A DNA stretch of 64,000 bases, from NCBI GenBank assembly GCA_963715455.1, contig OY970245.1, positions 1,364,001 through 1,428,000 of the forward strand. The letters are read 5' to 3'. Positions 7,517 to 15,427 of this stretch are shown one piece after another. The DNA is from VRUE01 sp963715455. GTDB lineage: Bacteria; Actinomycetota; Thermoleophilia; Solirubrobacterales; 70-9. Made by a program: the position numbers and the translations under genes. A model generated the notes under the pieces. The model saw nothing but the letters and a program-made list of their open reading frames with translations. It made no database searches and was not told the origin of the DNA. Each line of letters begins with the position of its first letter. Position 1 is the first letter of the stretch.

Positions 7517-9037
7517 ATGTCGGACTTCGTGCAAGCCTTGGAGGCCGCCCTCGCGGGCGGCCCGCAGCGCCACCATGGGAAGACCGAGGAACAGGGCAAG
7601 CTGGCGGTGCGCGAGCGGGTCGCCCGTCTCGTCGACGAGGGCTCCTTCGCCGAGGAGGCGGCGCTTGCCAACTGGGAGAAGGAGGGGCTCGGCGCCGACG
7701 GTGTGGTCACCGGCCTGGCGACGATCGCCGGCCGGCGCGTCGCCCTGATGGCCAACGACCCGACCGTCAAGGCTGGCTCCTGGGGGCCGAAGACGGTCGA
7801 GAAGATCCTCCGCATCCAGGAGCGGGCGCTCTCCCTGCAGGTGCCGATCCTCTATTTGGTCGACTCGGCGGGGGCGCGGATCACCGACCAGGTGCAGATG
7901 TTCCCGGGGCGGCGTGGGGCAGGGCGCATCTTCCACAACGAGGTGCGGCTCTCCGGCCAGGTGCCGCAGGTCTGTCTGCTCTTCGGGCCGAGCGCCGCCG
8001 GCGGCGCCTACATCCCGGCCTTCTGCGACGTGGTGATCATGCGCGACGGCAACGCCTCGATGTACCTGGGCTCGCCGCGCATGGCCGAGATGGTGATCGG
8101 CGAGCAGGTCAGCCTCGAGGAGATGGGTGGCGCCAAGCTGCACACCGGCGTCTCGGGCTGCGGTCACTTCCTCGTCAAGAGCGACGAGGAGGCGATCGAG
8201 CTGGCCAAGCGCTACCTCTCCTACATGCCGGGCAACTGGCGCGAGGAGCCGCCGGCCGCGCCGCCGGCCGCGCCCGCCTCGGACACGCAGATCGCCGAGA
8301 TCCTCCCCGCCGACGAGAACCGGCCCTTCGACATGAATCTGCTGCTCGACTCGCTGCTCGACGCCGAGAGCTTCCTGCCCGTGCACAAGCGCTGGGCGAA
8401 GGAGCTGATCGTCGGCTACGGACGGCTCGACGGGCGGGCGATCGGCGTCGTCGCCAACCAGCCCAAGCACACCGGCGGGGTGCTCTTCGTCGACTCGGCC
8501 GACAAGGCAGCGCGCTTCATCCAGACCTGCAACGCCCTCAACATCCCCCTGCTTTTCCTCGCCGACGTGCCCGGCTTCATGATCGGCACCGCGGTCGAGC
8601 GCCAGGGGATCATCCGCCACGGGGCAAAGATGATCAGCGCCGTCTCCGAAGCGACCGTGCCGAAGATCTCGGTCGTCGTGCGCAAGGCCTACGGCGCCGG
8701 CCTCTACGCGATGGCCGGGCCGGCTTTCGAGCCCGACTGCTGCATCGCCTTGCCCAGCGCCTCGATCGCCGTGATGGGCCCGCAGGCGGCGATCAACGCC
8801 GTCTTCTACAACCAGATCCAGGCGATCGAGGACGAGACCGAGCGCGAGGCCTTCGTCGCTGCGAAGCGCGAGGAGTACGCCGAGGACATCGACATCCTCC
8901 ACCTCGCTTCCGAGCTGGTAGTCGACGCCGTGGTCGAGCCCGGCGACCTGCGCGCCGACCTGATCAGGCGCTTCGCCTTGGTCGAGAGCCGCGGCCGTGC
9001 CTTCGCCGCGCGCCGCAACCCCGTGACGCCCGCCTGA
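7517..9037 (+). CDS. Acyl-CoA carboxylase beta subunit (methylcrotonyl-CoA carboxylase-like carboxyltransferase)
   Basis: A 506-aa biotin-dependent carboxyltransferase. Both crotonase-like halves are present: the N-domain with GADGVVTGLATI, VDSAGARITDQVQMFPGR and GPSAAGGAYIPAFCD; and the C-domain with GVVANQPKHTGGVL, FLADVPGFMIG and KAYGAGLYAMAGPAF. These are the acyl-CoA and biotin-binding oxyanion glycines. ATG at 7517 was chosen because it lies 11 nt after the HMG-CoA lyase stop; in-frame sequence upstream lies inside that gene. Adjacency to HMG-CoA lyase favours methylcrotonyl-CoA (leucine degradation). No biotin carboxylase/alpha subunit is in the window, so it must be supplied from elsewhere. 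Confidence 0.9.
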   Translation: MSDFVQALEAALAGGPQRHHGKTEEQGKLAVRERVARLVDEGSFAEEAALANWEKEGLGADGVVTGLATIAGRRVALMANDPTVKAGSWGPKTVEKILRIQERALSLQVPILYLVDSAGARITDQVQMFPGRRGAGRIFHNEVRLSGQVPQVCLLFGPSAAGGAYIPAFCDVVIMRDGNASMYLGSPRMAEMVIGEQVSLEEMGGAKLHTGVSGCGHFLVKSDEEAIELAKRYLSYMPGNWREEPPAAPPAAPASDTQIAEILPADENRPFDMNLLLDSLLDAESFLPVHKRWAKELIVGYGRLDGRAIGVVANQPKHTGGVLFVDSADKAARFIQTCNALNIPLLFLADVPGFMIGTAVERQGIIRHGAKMISAVSEATVPKISVVVRKAYGAGLYAMAGPAFEPDCCIALPSASIAVMGPQAAINAVFYNQIQAIEDETEREAFVAAKREEYAEDIDILHLASELVVDAVVEPGDLRADLIRRFALVESRGRAFAARRNPVTPA

Positions 9038-9041
9038 GGCC

Positions 9042-9800
9042 ATGGTGCAACGCGTTGAGGACCCGCGAGGGCCGCAAGGCGTTGCACCCGCGATCTCGGT
9101 CGAGGGGTTGCGCGTGCGTCGCGGCGACAACCCCGTCCTGCACGGACTCTCCTTCGCAGTGCCGCGCGGTCAGATCACTGGGCTGCTCGGTCCCAGCGGT
9201 TGCGGCAAGTCGACCCTGATGCGGGCGATCGTCGGCGTGCAGATCGTCGAGTCGGGCTCGGTCGAGGTGCTGGGCGAGCCGGCCGGGTCGGAGCACCTGC
9301 GTCACCGGGTCGGCTACGTCACCCAGGCGCCCTCGGTCTACGGCGACCTCAGCGTGCGCGAGAACCTCGAGTTCTTCGCCCGCGTGCTCGGCGTGCCGTC
9401 GAGAAGGGTCGGCGAGGTAATTGAGACGGTCTCGCTCGGCGAGCACGTCGACCAGGTCGTGGGCAGCCTCTCCGGCGGGCAGCGCTCGCGCGTCTCGCTG
9501 GGCACGGCGCTGCTCGGCGAGCCGGAGCTGCTGGTCCTCGACGAGCCGACCGTCGGCCTCGACCCGGTCCTGCGCCAGGAGCTCTGGGCGACCTTCGGCG
9601 AGCTCGCCGCAGCGGGCGCCACGCTGCTCGTCTCCAGTCATGTGATGGACGAGGCCGATCGCTGCGACTCGCTGCTCTTGATGCGCGATGGGCGCTTGCT
9701 CGCCACCGAAACACCGGGCGAGCTGCGCGAGCGCACCGGGGAGCAGGGGCTTGAGGATGCCTTCCTCGCCCTGATCGAAGAAGAGGGGCGGGGCGAATGA
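9042..9800 (+). CDS. ABC transporter ATP-binding protein (ABC-2 type exporter)
   Basis: A 252-aa ATPase subunit. Walker A is GPSGCGKST, the ABC signature is LSGGQ, Walker B is LLVLDEPTVGLD, and an H-loop appears in LVSSHVMDEADRC. The DRB/NodI-like layout with a short C-terminal tail is usual for ABC-2 exporters of drugs or lipids. It overlaps the permease by 4 nt (ATGA). The start is debatable: ATG 9042 is the only early ATG, but codons 2-16 coincide with a 45-nt palindromic repeat seen elsewhere between genes. The true protein may begin at a later non-ATG start before ISVEGLRVRRG. Confidence 0.9.
   Translation: MVQRVEDPRGPQGVAPAISVEGLRVRRGDNPVLHGLSFAVPRGQITGLLGPSGCGKSTLMRAIVGVQIVESGSVEVLGEPAGSEHLRHRVGYVTQAPSVYGDLSVRENLEFFARVLGVPSRRVGEVIETVSLGEHVDQVVGSLSGGQRSRVSLGTALLGEPELLVLDEPTVGLDPVLRQELWATFGELAAAGATLLVSSHVMDEADRCDSLLLMRDGRLLATETPGELRERTGEQGLEDAFLALIEEEGRGE
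9044..9088. repeat. 45-nt palindromic intergenic repeat, copy A
   Basis: Member of a four-copy family in this window. All copies are exactly 45 nt, with outer arms of the type GGTGCAACGC / GCGTTGCACC and an inner short GGCTC/GAGCC-like pair. In this copy the outer 10-bp arms are perfect. Unlike the other copies it lies just after an ATG and overlaps the predicted 5' end of the ABC ATPase gene. Confidence 0.75.
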
Positions 9801-10534
9801 GCCCGCGCGTGACCGGCGCCGTGGCGCGCCGGGTGCTGCTGCAGCTGCGCCGTGACCCCCGCACGATTGCCCTGCTCCTCGTCGTCCCTCCGGTGCTGCT
9901 CACCCTGCTCAAGTACGCCTTCGACTCGGACCCCAAAACCTTCCAGTCGATCGGCGGACCGCTGGTCGGCCTCTTTCCCTTCATCACGATGTTCCTCGTC
10001 ACCTCGATCACGATGCTGCGCGAGCGCACGACGGGCACGCTCGAGCGGCTGATGAGCATGCCGCTCGCCAAGCTCGACCTGCTGCTCGGCTACGGCATCG
10101 CCTTCGCCGTAGTCGGCACGGTGCAGGCGATCGTCGCCTCGCTGGTCGCCTTCGGCCTGCTCGACGTGCACGTCGCCGGATCGACCATCGCCGTCGGCGC
10201 TCTGGCGGTCGGCAACGCGCTGCTCGGCATGGCGCTCGGCCTCTTCGTCAGTGCCTTCGCCCGCACCGAGTTCCAGGCGGTCCAGTTCATGCCCGCTTTC
10301 GTCTTCCCGCAGATGCTGCTCTGCGGCCTCTTCGTTCCCCGCGACGAGATGGCGCCGCTGCTCGACGCGGTCTCCTATGCGCTGCCGCTCACCTATGCCT
10401 TCGACGCCCTGCAGCGGGTGACGATCGAAGGCTCGCTGGGCACGGCGGGTTGGGTCGACGTGGCGGTCACGGTTGGCGCCACCCTGCTCGCCCTGGCGCT
10501 CGGCGCAGCCACCCTGCGCCGCCGCACGCCCTAA
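9797..10534 (+). CDS. ABC-2 type transporter permease
   Basis: A 245-aa integral membrane protein with about six hydrophobic segments, starting with a juxtamembrane basic N-terminus (ARRVLLQLRRDPRTIALLLVVP) characteristic of ABC-2/NodJ/DrrB permeases. The cytoplasmic loop MLRERTTGTLERLMSMP is the family signature that contacts the ATPase. It overlaps the ATPase gene by 4 nt and should form the exporter with it. The substrate is unknown; drugs, lipids and polysaccharides are all carried by relatives. Confidence 0.9.
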   Translation: MSPRVTGAVARRVLLQLRRDPRTIALLLVVPPVLLTLLKYAFDSDPKTFQSIGGPLVGLFPFITMFLVTSITMLRERTTGTLERLMSMPLAKLDLLLGYGIAFAVVGTVQAIVASLVAFGLLDVHVAGSTIAVGALAVGNALLGMALGLFVSAFARTEFQAVQFMPAFVFPQMLLCGLFVPRDEMAPLLDAVSYALPLTYAFDALQRVTIEGSLGTAGWVDVAVTVGATLLALALGAATLRRRTP

Positions 10535-10545
10535 CCCCTCTCTGC

Positions 10546-10590
10546 GGTGCAACGTTTTCCGGCTCCGACAGAGCCACAAAGCGTTACGCC
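10546..10590. repeat. 45-nt palindromic intergenic repeat, copy B
   Basis: Same length and arm pattern as the copies at 9044, 41682 and 45337: begins GGTGCAACG, has the inner pair GGCTC/GAGCC, ends AAAGCGTTACGCC. It lies between the convergent ABC permease and acetoacetyl-CoA synthetase genes, 11 nt after the former's stop, where it could also act as a bidirectional terminator. Confidence 0.8.
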
Positions 10591-10607
10591 GGGGATTCGG
10601 GGAGTGA

Positions 10608-12590
10608 TCAGGCGTCGAGTGAGGCGGCGAAATCGACGAACCAGTCGAGCGCCGCGGGGTTGGCGAGCGAGTCGCGGCTGGCGGCCTGCTCAGGTGGGGT
10701 GCCCATGAGGATGCGCTTGACCGGCACCTCAAGCACCTTGCCACTCAGCGTGCGCGGCACCTCGGCGATCGCGAAGACTTCGTCGGGGACGTGACGCGGC
10801 GAGCACTGGGCGCGCACCCGGCAGGCGATCTCCTTGCGCAGCTCGTCGTTCAGCTCGGCCCCCTCGCGCAGCACGACGAAGAGCGGCATCCAGCCCTCAG
10901 TGCCGGGGCGGGGCACGTCGACGACCAGCGCATCGACGATCTCGTCGAGGCCAAGCACGGCGCGGTAGATCTCGCTCGTCCCCATGCGGATGCCGGAGCG
11001 GTTGATGGTCGAGTCCGAGCGTCCGTAGATCACCGCTGTGCCGCGCGAGGTGACTTCGATCCAGTCACCGTGGCGCCAGACGCCCGGGTAGTGCTCGAAG
11101 TAGCTCGCCCGGTAGCGGCTGCCGTCGGGGTCGCCCCAGAAATGGACCGGCATCGAGGGCATCGGCTCGGTGACAACAAGCTCGCCAACCGCGTCGATCA
11201 CGGCGTTGCCGTCTTCGTCCCAGGCCTCGACCGCGGCGCCCAGGGCGCGGCCCTGCAGCTCGCCGCGGTAGACGGGCAGCAGGGCGACGCCGCCGACGAA
11301 GGCGGTGCAGAGGTCGGTGCCGCCGCTGGTCGAGAAGAGCCAGGTGTCGGTGCCGAGCTGCTGATAGATCCAGTCGAAACCCTCGGGGGAGAGGGGGGAG
11401 CCGGTCGAGCCGACCGCCTTGAGGCGGCTGAGGTCGCGCCCGTTGCCCGGCTCGACCTCGGCCTTCATGCAGGCGGCGATGTAGGAGGCGCTAGTGCCGA
11501 ACATCGTCACTCCGGCACGCTCGGCGAGATCCCAGAGAACCCCCATATCGGGGTAACCGGGGTTGCCGTCGTAGAGCACGATTGCGGCTCGGGTGAGCAG
11601 CCCGGAGACGAGGAAGTTCCACATCATCCAGCCGGTGGTCGTGAACCAGAAGAGGCGGTCGCCGGGGTGCGCGTCGACGTGCAGGTGGAGCTTCTTCAGG
11701 TGCTCGAGCAGGATGCCGCCCTGCGACTGGACGATCGCCTTGGGCAGGCCGGTGGTGCCGGAGGAGTAGAGCACCCAGAGCGGGTGGTCGAAGGGGACGC
11801 GCTCGAAGCTCAGCTCGGCGCCCTCGCCCGAAGCAAGCAGCTCGTCCCAGCGGATCGCAGCACGCAGGGGAGAGAGGTTGGGCTCGGGGTCGAGGTAGGG
11901 GAGGACGACGGTGCGCGCCAGGCTGGGCATTGCCTGCTGCAGCTGGGCGAGCGTCTCGCGGCGGTCGAAGTCCTTGCCGCCGTAGCGGTAGCCGTCCACC
12001 GCGAAGAGCACCTTGGGCTCGATCTGGGCGAAGCGGTCGATGACGCTGGCCGGGCCGAAGTCGGGCGAGCAGCTCGACCAGATCGCGCCGATGCTGGCCG
12101 TCGCCAGGAAGGCGACGATCGCCTCGGGGATGTTGGGCAGGTAAGCGACGACGCGATCGCCGCGCTCGACCCCGAGCGCGCGCAGGCCGGCGGCGGTCCC
12201 TGCCACCTGGGCGCGCAACTCTCCCCAGCTCAGCTCGTCGAGCTCGCGCAGCTCGGAGGCGTGCAGAATCGCCGCCTCGGCGTCCTCGTCCTTACCGGCG
12301 AAGACGTGCTCGGCATAGTTGAGGCTGGTGCCGGTAAACCATTCCGCACCGGGCATCTCGCGGTCGCCGAGCGCCCGGCTGCGATCGCCGTCGGCTTGCA
12401 CCTCGAAGAACTCCCAGATCGAGGTCCAGAAAGCCTCCAGGTCTGAAACTGACCAGCGCCAAAGTTCGTCGTAGGTGTCAAAGCGCAGATCGCGCTCGGT
12501 CGCGAGCCAGTCCATGTACTCGCGCAGGCGCGAGCGCTCGACCAGCTCCGCGGGGGGCTCCCAGAGCTTCTCGGGAGCTGCCGTGCTCAC
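10608..12590 (-). CDS. acsA-like (aacS): Acetoacetyl-CoA synthetase
   Basis: A 660-aa ANL-superfamily ligase that activates acetoacetate (or a related short acid) with ATP and CoA. The adenylate P-loop is YSSGTTGLPKAI, and TGWMMWNFLVSGLL, typical of acetoacetate ligases, follows. The A8 hinge (GRSDSTINRSGIRMGTSEIY) and the catalytic Lys (SGKVLEVPVKRIL) are visible. The full length and the N-terminal ACAS_N-like region (MDWLATERDL, FWTSIWEFFEV) match AacS rather than medium-chain ligases. The GTG start shares four bases with the stop of the MBL hydrolase upstream. It fits with HMG-CoA lyase, which makes acetoacetate. Confidence 0.9.
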   Translation of the reverse strand: MSTAAPEKLWEPPAELVERSRLREYMDWLATERDLRFDTYDELWRWSVSDLEAFWTSIWEFFEVQADGDRSRALGDREMPGAEWFTGTSLNYAEHVFAGKDEDAEAAILHASELRELDELSWGELRAQVAGTAAGLRALGVERGDRVVAYLPNIPEAIVAFLATASIGAIWSSCSPDFGPASVIDRFAQIEPKVLFAVDGYRYGGKDFDRRETLAQLQQAMPSLARTVVLPYLDPEPNLSPLRAAIRWDELLASGEGAELSFERVPFDHPLWVLYSSGTTGLPKAIVQSQGGILLEHLKKLHLHVDAHPGDRLFWFTTTGWMMWNFLVSGLLTRAAIVLYDGNPGYPDMGVLWDLAERAGVTMFGTSASYIAACMKAEVEPGNGRDLSRLKAVGSTGSPLSPEGFDWIYQQLGTDTWLFSTSGGTDLCTAFVGGVALLPVYRGELQGRALGAAVEAWDEDGNAVIDAVGELVVTEPMPSMPVHFWGDPDGSRYRASYFEHYPGVWRHGDWIEVTSRGTAVIYGRSDSTINRSGIRMGTSEIYRAVLGLDEIVDALVVDVPRPGTEGWMPLFVVLREGAELNDELRKEIACRVRAQCSPRHVPDEVFAIAEVPRTLSGKVLEVPVKRILMGTPPEQAASRDSLANPAALDWFVDFAASLDA

Positions 12591-13420
12591 GCCGCCGCGA
12601 CGCTGCTGGCCGCCTGCGCCAGATCCAGCTCGTGCGGGTCGTGCGAGCAGACCAGCTGCACGTCTTCGCCGTGCCGCGCGACCAGCTCGCGCAGTCGCTC
12701 CTGGTTGGCGAGGCGCTGGCGCCGGTCGGCGTTGTTGAGGTTCTGGAAGAAGCGCAGTCCTGGGGGGCAGGAGGGCGGGGTCGCGACCTCGTCGTGGTGG
12801 AAGTAGGCGTCGCCGCAGTGCAGCAGCCAGCCCTCACCGGTCTTGATCGCCACTCCGGTGTGGCCCAGGGAGTGCCCAGCAAGCGGAATCAGCAGCATCT
12901 CGGCACCGATGTCAGGCAGGATCCTCGTGCCGCCGAAGCCAAACCAGTCGTCGCCTTCGGCGTCGTGCCGAACCCACTTGGGGTTGTGCTTCCAGTGGGT
13001 GTCGAGGTAGCGAGGACGATCGCGCAGGCGCGGCTCCATCGCCGCGTCGAGCTCGCGCCCGAAAATGTGCACCTCAGCATCCGGGAAGTCAGGCAGCCCG
13101 CCGGAGTGGTCGGGGTCGAGGTGGGTCGTAACGATCTGCTTGACGTCCGTGGCGGCGAAGCCAAGGGACTCGACCTGCTTGAGGGCGGTCTCGCCGAGCT
13201 CGGCCTTCGGCCGCATCAGCGCGAAGACGGGGCCGAGCTGGCGTGGGTTGCGGGTGTCCTCGGTGCCGAAGCCGGTGTCGAGCAGGACGAGGCCGTCGTC
13301 CCCCTCGATCAACAGGCAGTGGCAGACGACCCGGCCCGGCTCGAACAGGCCGCCGTGGCCGTTGATCAGTCGGGCGCCATGGGGGCACAGCGTCCCGCAG
13401 TTGAGGTGATGGATACGCAT
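12587..13420 (-). CDS. MBL-fold metallo-hydrolase (N-acyl-homoserine-lactonase-like)
   Basis: A 277-aa metallo-beta-lactamase-fold hydrolase. The metal motif reads THLDPDHSGG, i.e. HxDxDH with Asp in place of the usual second His, a known variant. Further ligands lie in LAGHSLGHTG, LHCGDAYFHH and SHDPHEL. Overall pattern resembles lactonase AiiA/AttM-like proteins with FLLDTGFG-type beta strands (LVLLDTGFGTED). ATG at 13420 is preferred over a GTG four codons upstream. It is overlapped by the acetoacetyl-CoA synthetase start. The substrate could be a lactone or thioester; not determinable. Confidence 0.85.
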   Translation of the reverse strand: MRIHHLNCGTLCPHGARLINGHGGLFEPGRVVCHCLLIEGDDGLVLLDTGFGTEDTRNPRQLGPVFALMRPKAELGETALKQVESLGFAATDVKQIVTTHLDPDHSGGLPDFPDAEVHIFGRELDAAMEPRLRDRPRYLDTHWKHNPKWVRHDAEGDDWFGFGGTRILPDIGAEMLLIPLAGHSLGHTGVAIKTGEGWLLHCGDAYFHHDEVATPPSCPPGLRFFQNLNNADRRQRLANQERLRELVARHGEDVQLVCSHDPHELDLAQAASSVAAA

Positions 13421-13445
13421 GACGCGGATCACAGTCTATTTGTGA

Positions 13446-14221
13446 TTACCGCTTTGGGCCTACGTGTCGATCCATGATCGCGACCGCCTCCCGCCGGGCG
13501 ATAGAGATGTTCCATGGCCCGTCCTGTCGCCATGCAACTCCAAGCCGGTCGCATGTGTCGGAGAAGATCCGCTGGATGTCGAGCGATCGGTTACTGAAGA
13601 GGTAGCGGGGATAGACGTAGGTCTTCCTTGGGTGGCGGATTTTGTTCAGGACTCGACAACCGTCTGAGTGGATCAGCCCGCGAAGGAGCCGGCTGGATGG
13701 CGATCGACGATTCGTTCCTGCCACGGCTCGAGGGCGATCTTGCGCTCGTGCTTCGCTCCTCGAGCGTGCTGGGGGAATACATGCGGCCAGTGGCGTGAAT
13801 ATGCACTTACCTCATCGACGTTTTCGCGCTTTCTCTTGTAGACGGCTGCCTTGCTGCTGGGCATGACGATGCTGACCGCAGCCTGGCACTCTTCGACGAT
13901 CACCGGGTATTTCCGGTCGAGGAGGACGCGAAGCCGGAACACGCTGCGCGGATGGCTGGCAATCCAGCCGTCGCCAAGGTAGAGACCGAGGAGATAGCAG
14001 TACGCGAACTCGGTCAGGTCTGGAAACGGATCATGCATTCCGTGGCAGCGAAAACAGCTTGCGGTGCGGCTGAGTCGTCGTTCTGGGTCAACCCTCGTCT
14101 TGCCGCGCACCCAGTCGCTGACGGTTCGTCTGTGAACCCCGAGCTCGCGTGAGATCTCGCAGTTGTTCAAGCCGGCGCCGGAGAGTTGCAGTGCCCGCTC
14201 GACTTGCCAGGTGGCCTTCAT
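13446..14221 (-). pseudogene. HTH / LAGLIDADG-like protein, broken by a one-base frameshift
   Basis: Two overlapping minus-strand frames form one protein. The first (14221 down to 13673) has an N-terminal HTH (NNCEISRELGVHRRTVSDWVRG), a CxxC (CFRCHG) and the first LAGLIDADG-like helix (YCYLLGLYLGDGW). It ends with EPWQERIVDRHPAGSFAG. The second frame resumes with the second such helix (RLLRGLIHSDGCR) and runs to 13446 (ARREAVAIMDRHVGP). Adding one T to the ggctccttc at about 13688-13700 would read HPAGFLRGLIHSDG and restore one frame of about 258 aa. I recognise the layout from actinobacterial HTH proteins of unknown role. Either a real inactivation or an assembly indel. Confidence 0.75.
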
Positions 14222-14232
14222 GGTGCGGAAGA

Positions 14233-14316
14233 TGCGGCGGGTGGGACTCGAACCCACAAGCCCTTGCGGGCAGCGGCTTTTGAGACCGCCTCCTTTGCCA
14301 GTTTGGACACCGCCGC
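14233..14316 (-). tRNA. tRNA-Leu (anticodon CAA)
   Basis: Class II tRNA on the minus strand. Acceptor GCGGCGG pairs with CCGCCGC and is followed by A as discriminator; no CCA is encoded. The anticodon stem encloses loop CTCAAAA, giving anticodon CAA. A long variable arm (tgcccgcaagggct) and a T-arm with ttcgagt are visible. Confidence 0.95.
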
Positions 14317-14433
14317 TTGCTCAATCATTCTAGAGCCGACGCTATTTCGGGCATCGGTCGTCGTCGATATGAACCGCGGGAAAAACGGCCTTTTGTTACA
14401 GATTCGGCGCAGGCCCTTAACGCTGAGAGCGTT

Positions 14434-14964
14434 TCAGGCGGGCAGCGGGGCGGCGTCATCCGGCGAAGCGCCGGCGCCGTAGTCCTCGCCGGAGCCGATC
14501 GGGCGCTCCTCCTCGACATGCCAGTTCTGGTTGAAGGCGTAGAGGGAGACGGCGACGACGATCAGCTGCAGGATGGCGAGGATGACGACCAGCAGGCCGA
14601 TCAGCGTCACCGGGAGCAGTGCCTCCTCGAAGCCCGCCTTGTCGCGGGCGAACCAGCTTTCGGCGCCGACCGCGCAGAGGATCGCCAGGATCATCGAGAG
14701 GGCGGCGGCGACGGGCAGGATGCCGCGGTTCCAGCGGATGACGAGGAAGGTGAAGAAGGCGTAGAGGGCGGCGTAGATCAGGCAGACGACTCCCATGCCG
14801 CTGCCGCCGGTCATCAGCGAGAAGCCGGTGATCGTCACCAGGAAGGCGATCGCCGATGTGGCAGCGAGCAGCAGGGCGAGCACGAACTTAGTCGTGATCG
14901 TCTCGGCCTTCTCCCGATTTGGCCGCCAGAGCTCGTAGCCCGGCCTGACCTCTCCAACCGCCAC
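14434..14964 (-). CDS. Small four-helix integral membrane protein, unknown function
   Basis: A 176-aa protein from a GTG start at 14964; frame upstream overlaps the tRNA-Leu gene on the other strand and is not protein-like. Four hydrophobic segments are visible (about residues 22-47, 50-72, 79-97, 118-146), followed by an acidic Ala/Pro tail ending APLPA. No catalytic motif and no family recognised. It lies between two tRNA-Leu genes on opposite strands. Confidence 0.7.
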   Translation of the reverse strand: MAVGEVRPGYELWRPNREKAETITTKFVLALLLAATSAIAFLVTITGFSLMTGGSGMGVVCLIYAALYAFFTFLVIRWNRGILPVAAALSMILAILCAVGAESWFARDKAGFEEALLPVTLIGLLVVILAILQLIVVAVSLYAFNQNWHVEEERPIGSGEDYGAGASPDDAAPLPA

Positions 14965-15035
14965 GCAACGATCATAGAATCTAGGAGCGACGCAGCGACG
15001 TTGGTCGCGCGTTAAGCCCTGATCCGGGCAGCCAC

Positions 15036-15119
15036 GCGGGCGTGGCGGAATTGGCATACGCGCCAGGTTTAGGTCCTGGTGGGCTTCGGCCCGTGGGGGT
15101 TCAAGTCCCTCCGCCCGCA
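15036..15119 (+). tRNA. tRNA-Leu (anticodon UAG)
   Basis: Class II tRNA. Acceptor GCGGGCG/CGCCCGC, discriminator A, anticodon stem CCAGG/CCTGG with loop TTTAGGT (anticodon TAG), variable arm gggcttcggcccg-like, T-loop ttcaagt. No encoded CCA. Confidence 0.95.
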
Positions 15120-15134
15120 TAGAATTCGCAGTCT

Positions 15135-15208
15135 GGGGCAGTGGCCCAACTGGCTAAGGCACCGGTCTCCAAAACCGGCGATTCCAGGTTCGAGTCCTGG
15201 CTGCCCCG
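15135..15208 (+). tRNA. tRNA-Trp (anticodon CCA)
   Basis: Acceptor GGGGCAG/CTGCCCC, discriminator G, anticodon stem CCGGT/ACCGG with loop CTCCAAA (anticodon CCA), T-loop ttcgagt. Fifteen nt downstream of tRNA-Leu(UAG), so probably cotranscribed with it. Confidence 0.95.
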
Positions 15209-15216
15209 CTCGACTC

Positions 15217-15236
15217 CTCGTCGGAGAGCCGACGAG
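15217..15236 (+). terminator. Hairpin downstream of the tRNA pair
   Basis: CTCGTCGG and CCGACGAG form an 8-bp stem with loop AGAG, 8 nt after tRNA-Trp. No T-run follows, so it may be a processing or termination hairpin. Confidence 0.5.
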
Positions 15237-15367
15237 ACCGATGATTCGGCAGGGAAGGTTTCAGCTAGCCGATCCTCCACATCCCGGAAAATGCGAGTTT
15301 CTTATTTTATATACGCATTATTCGATTCAAAACCCAGGCAATATCTGGTAGCGCGCTCCCATGGGGC

Positions 15368-15385
15368 TTGTTACCTCGGTAACAA
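15368..15385. promoter_or_regulatory. 18-bp palindrome upstream of the glycosyltransferase/kinase operon
   Basis: TTGTTACC-TC-GGTAACAA is a perfect palindrome with 8-bp arms, 43 bp before the start of the first operon gene. It sits downstream of the most AT-rich stretch of the neighbourhood (15299-15330, with a ttattttatata run that could hold a -10 box). A related half-site (cgataacac) follows. Position and symmetry suggest an operator for a dimeric regulator; no regulator gene is adjacent. The rest of the 219-nt gap after tRNA-Trp shows nothing else. Confidence 0.55.
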
Positions 15386-15427
15386 CTCGATAACACTCCG
15401 GTCAGGGTGGGTTGATGGTACGCCAGG

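Noticed and set aside
7265..9130. Long open frame on the minus strand opposite the carboxyltransferase gene
   Set aside because: It mirrors the codon positions of a strongly supported gene on the other strand, is His/Asp/Gly-rich without any domain, and arises from high GC third positions.
10791..12446. 551-codon plus-strand frame opposite acetoacetyl-CoA synthetase
   Set aside because: No domain, composition typical of an antisense frame, and the minus-strand gene has all ANL motifs.
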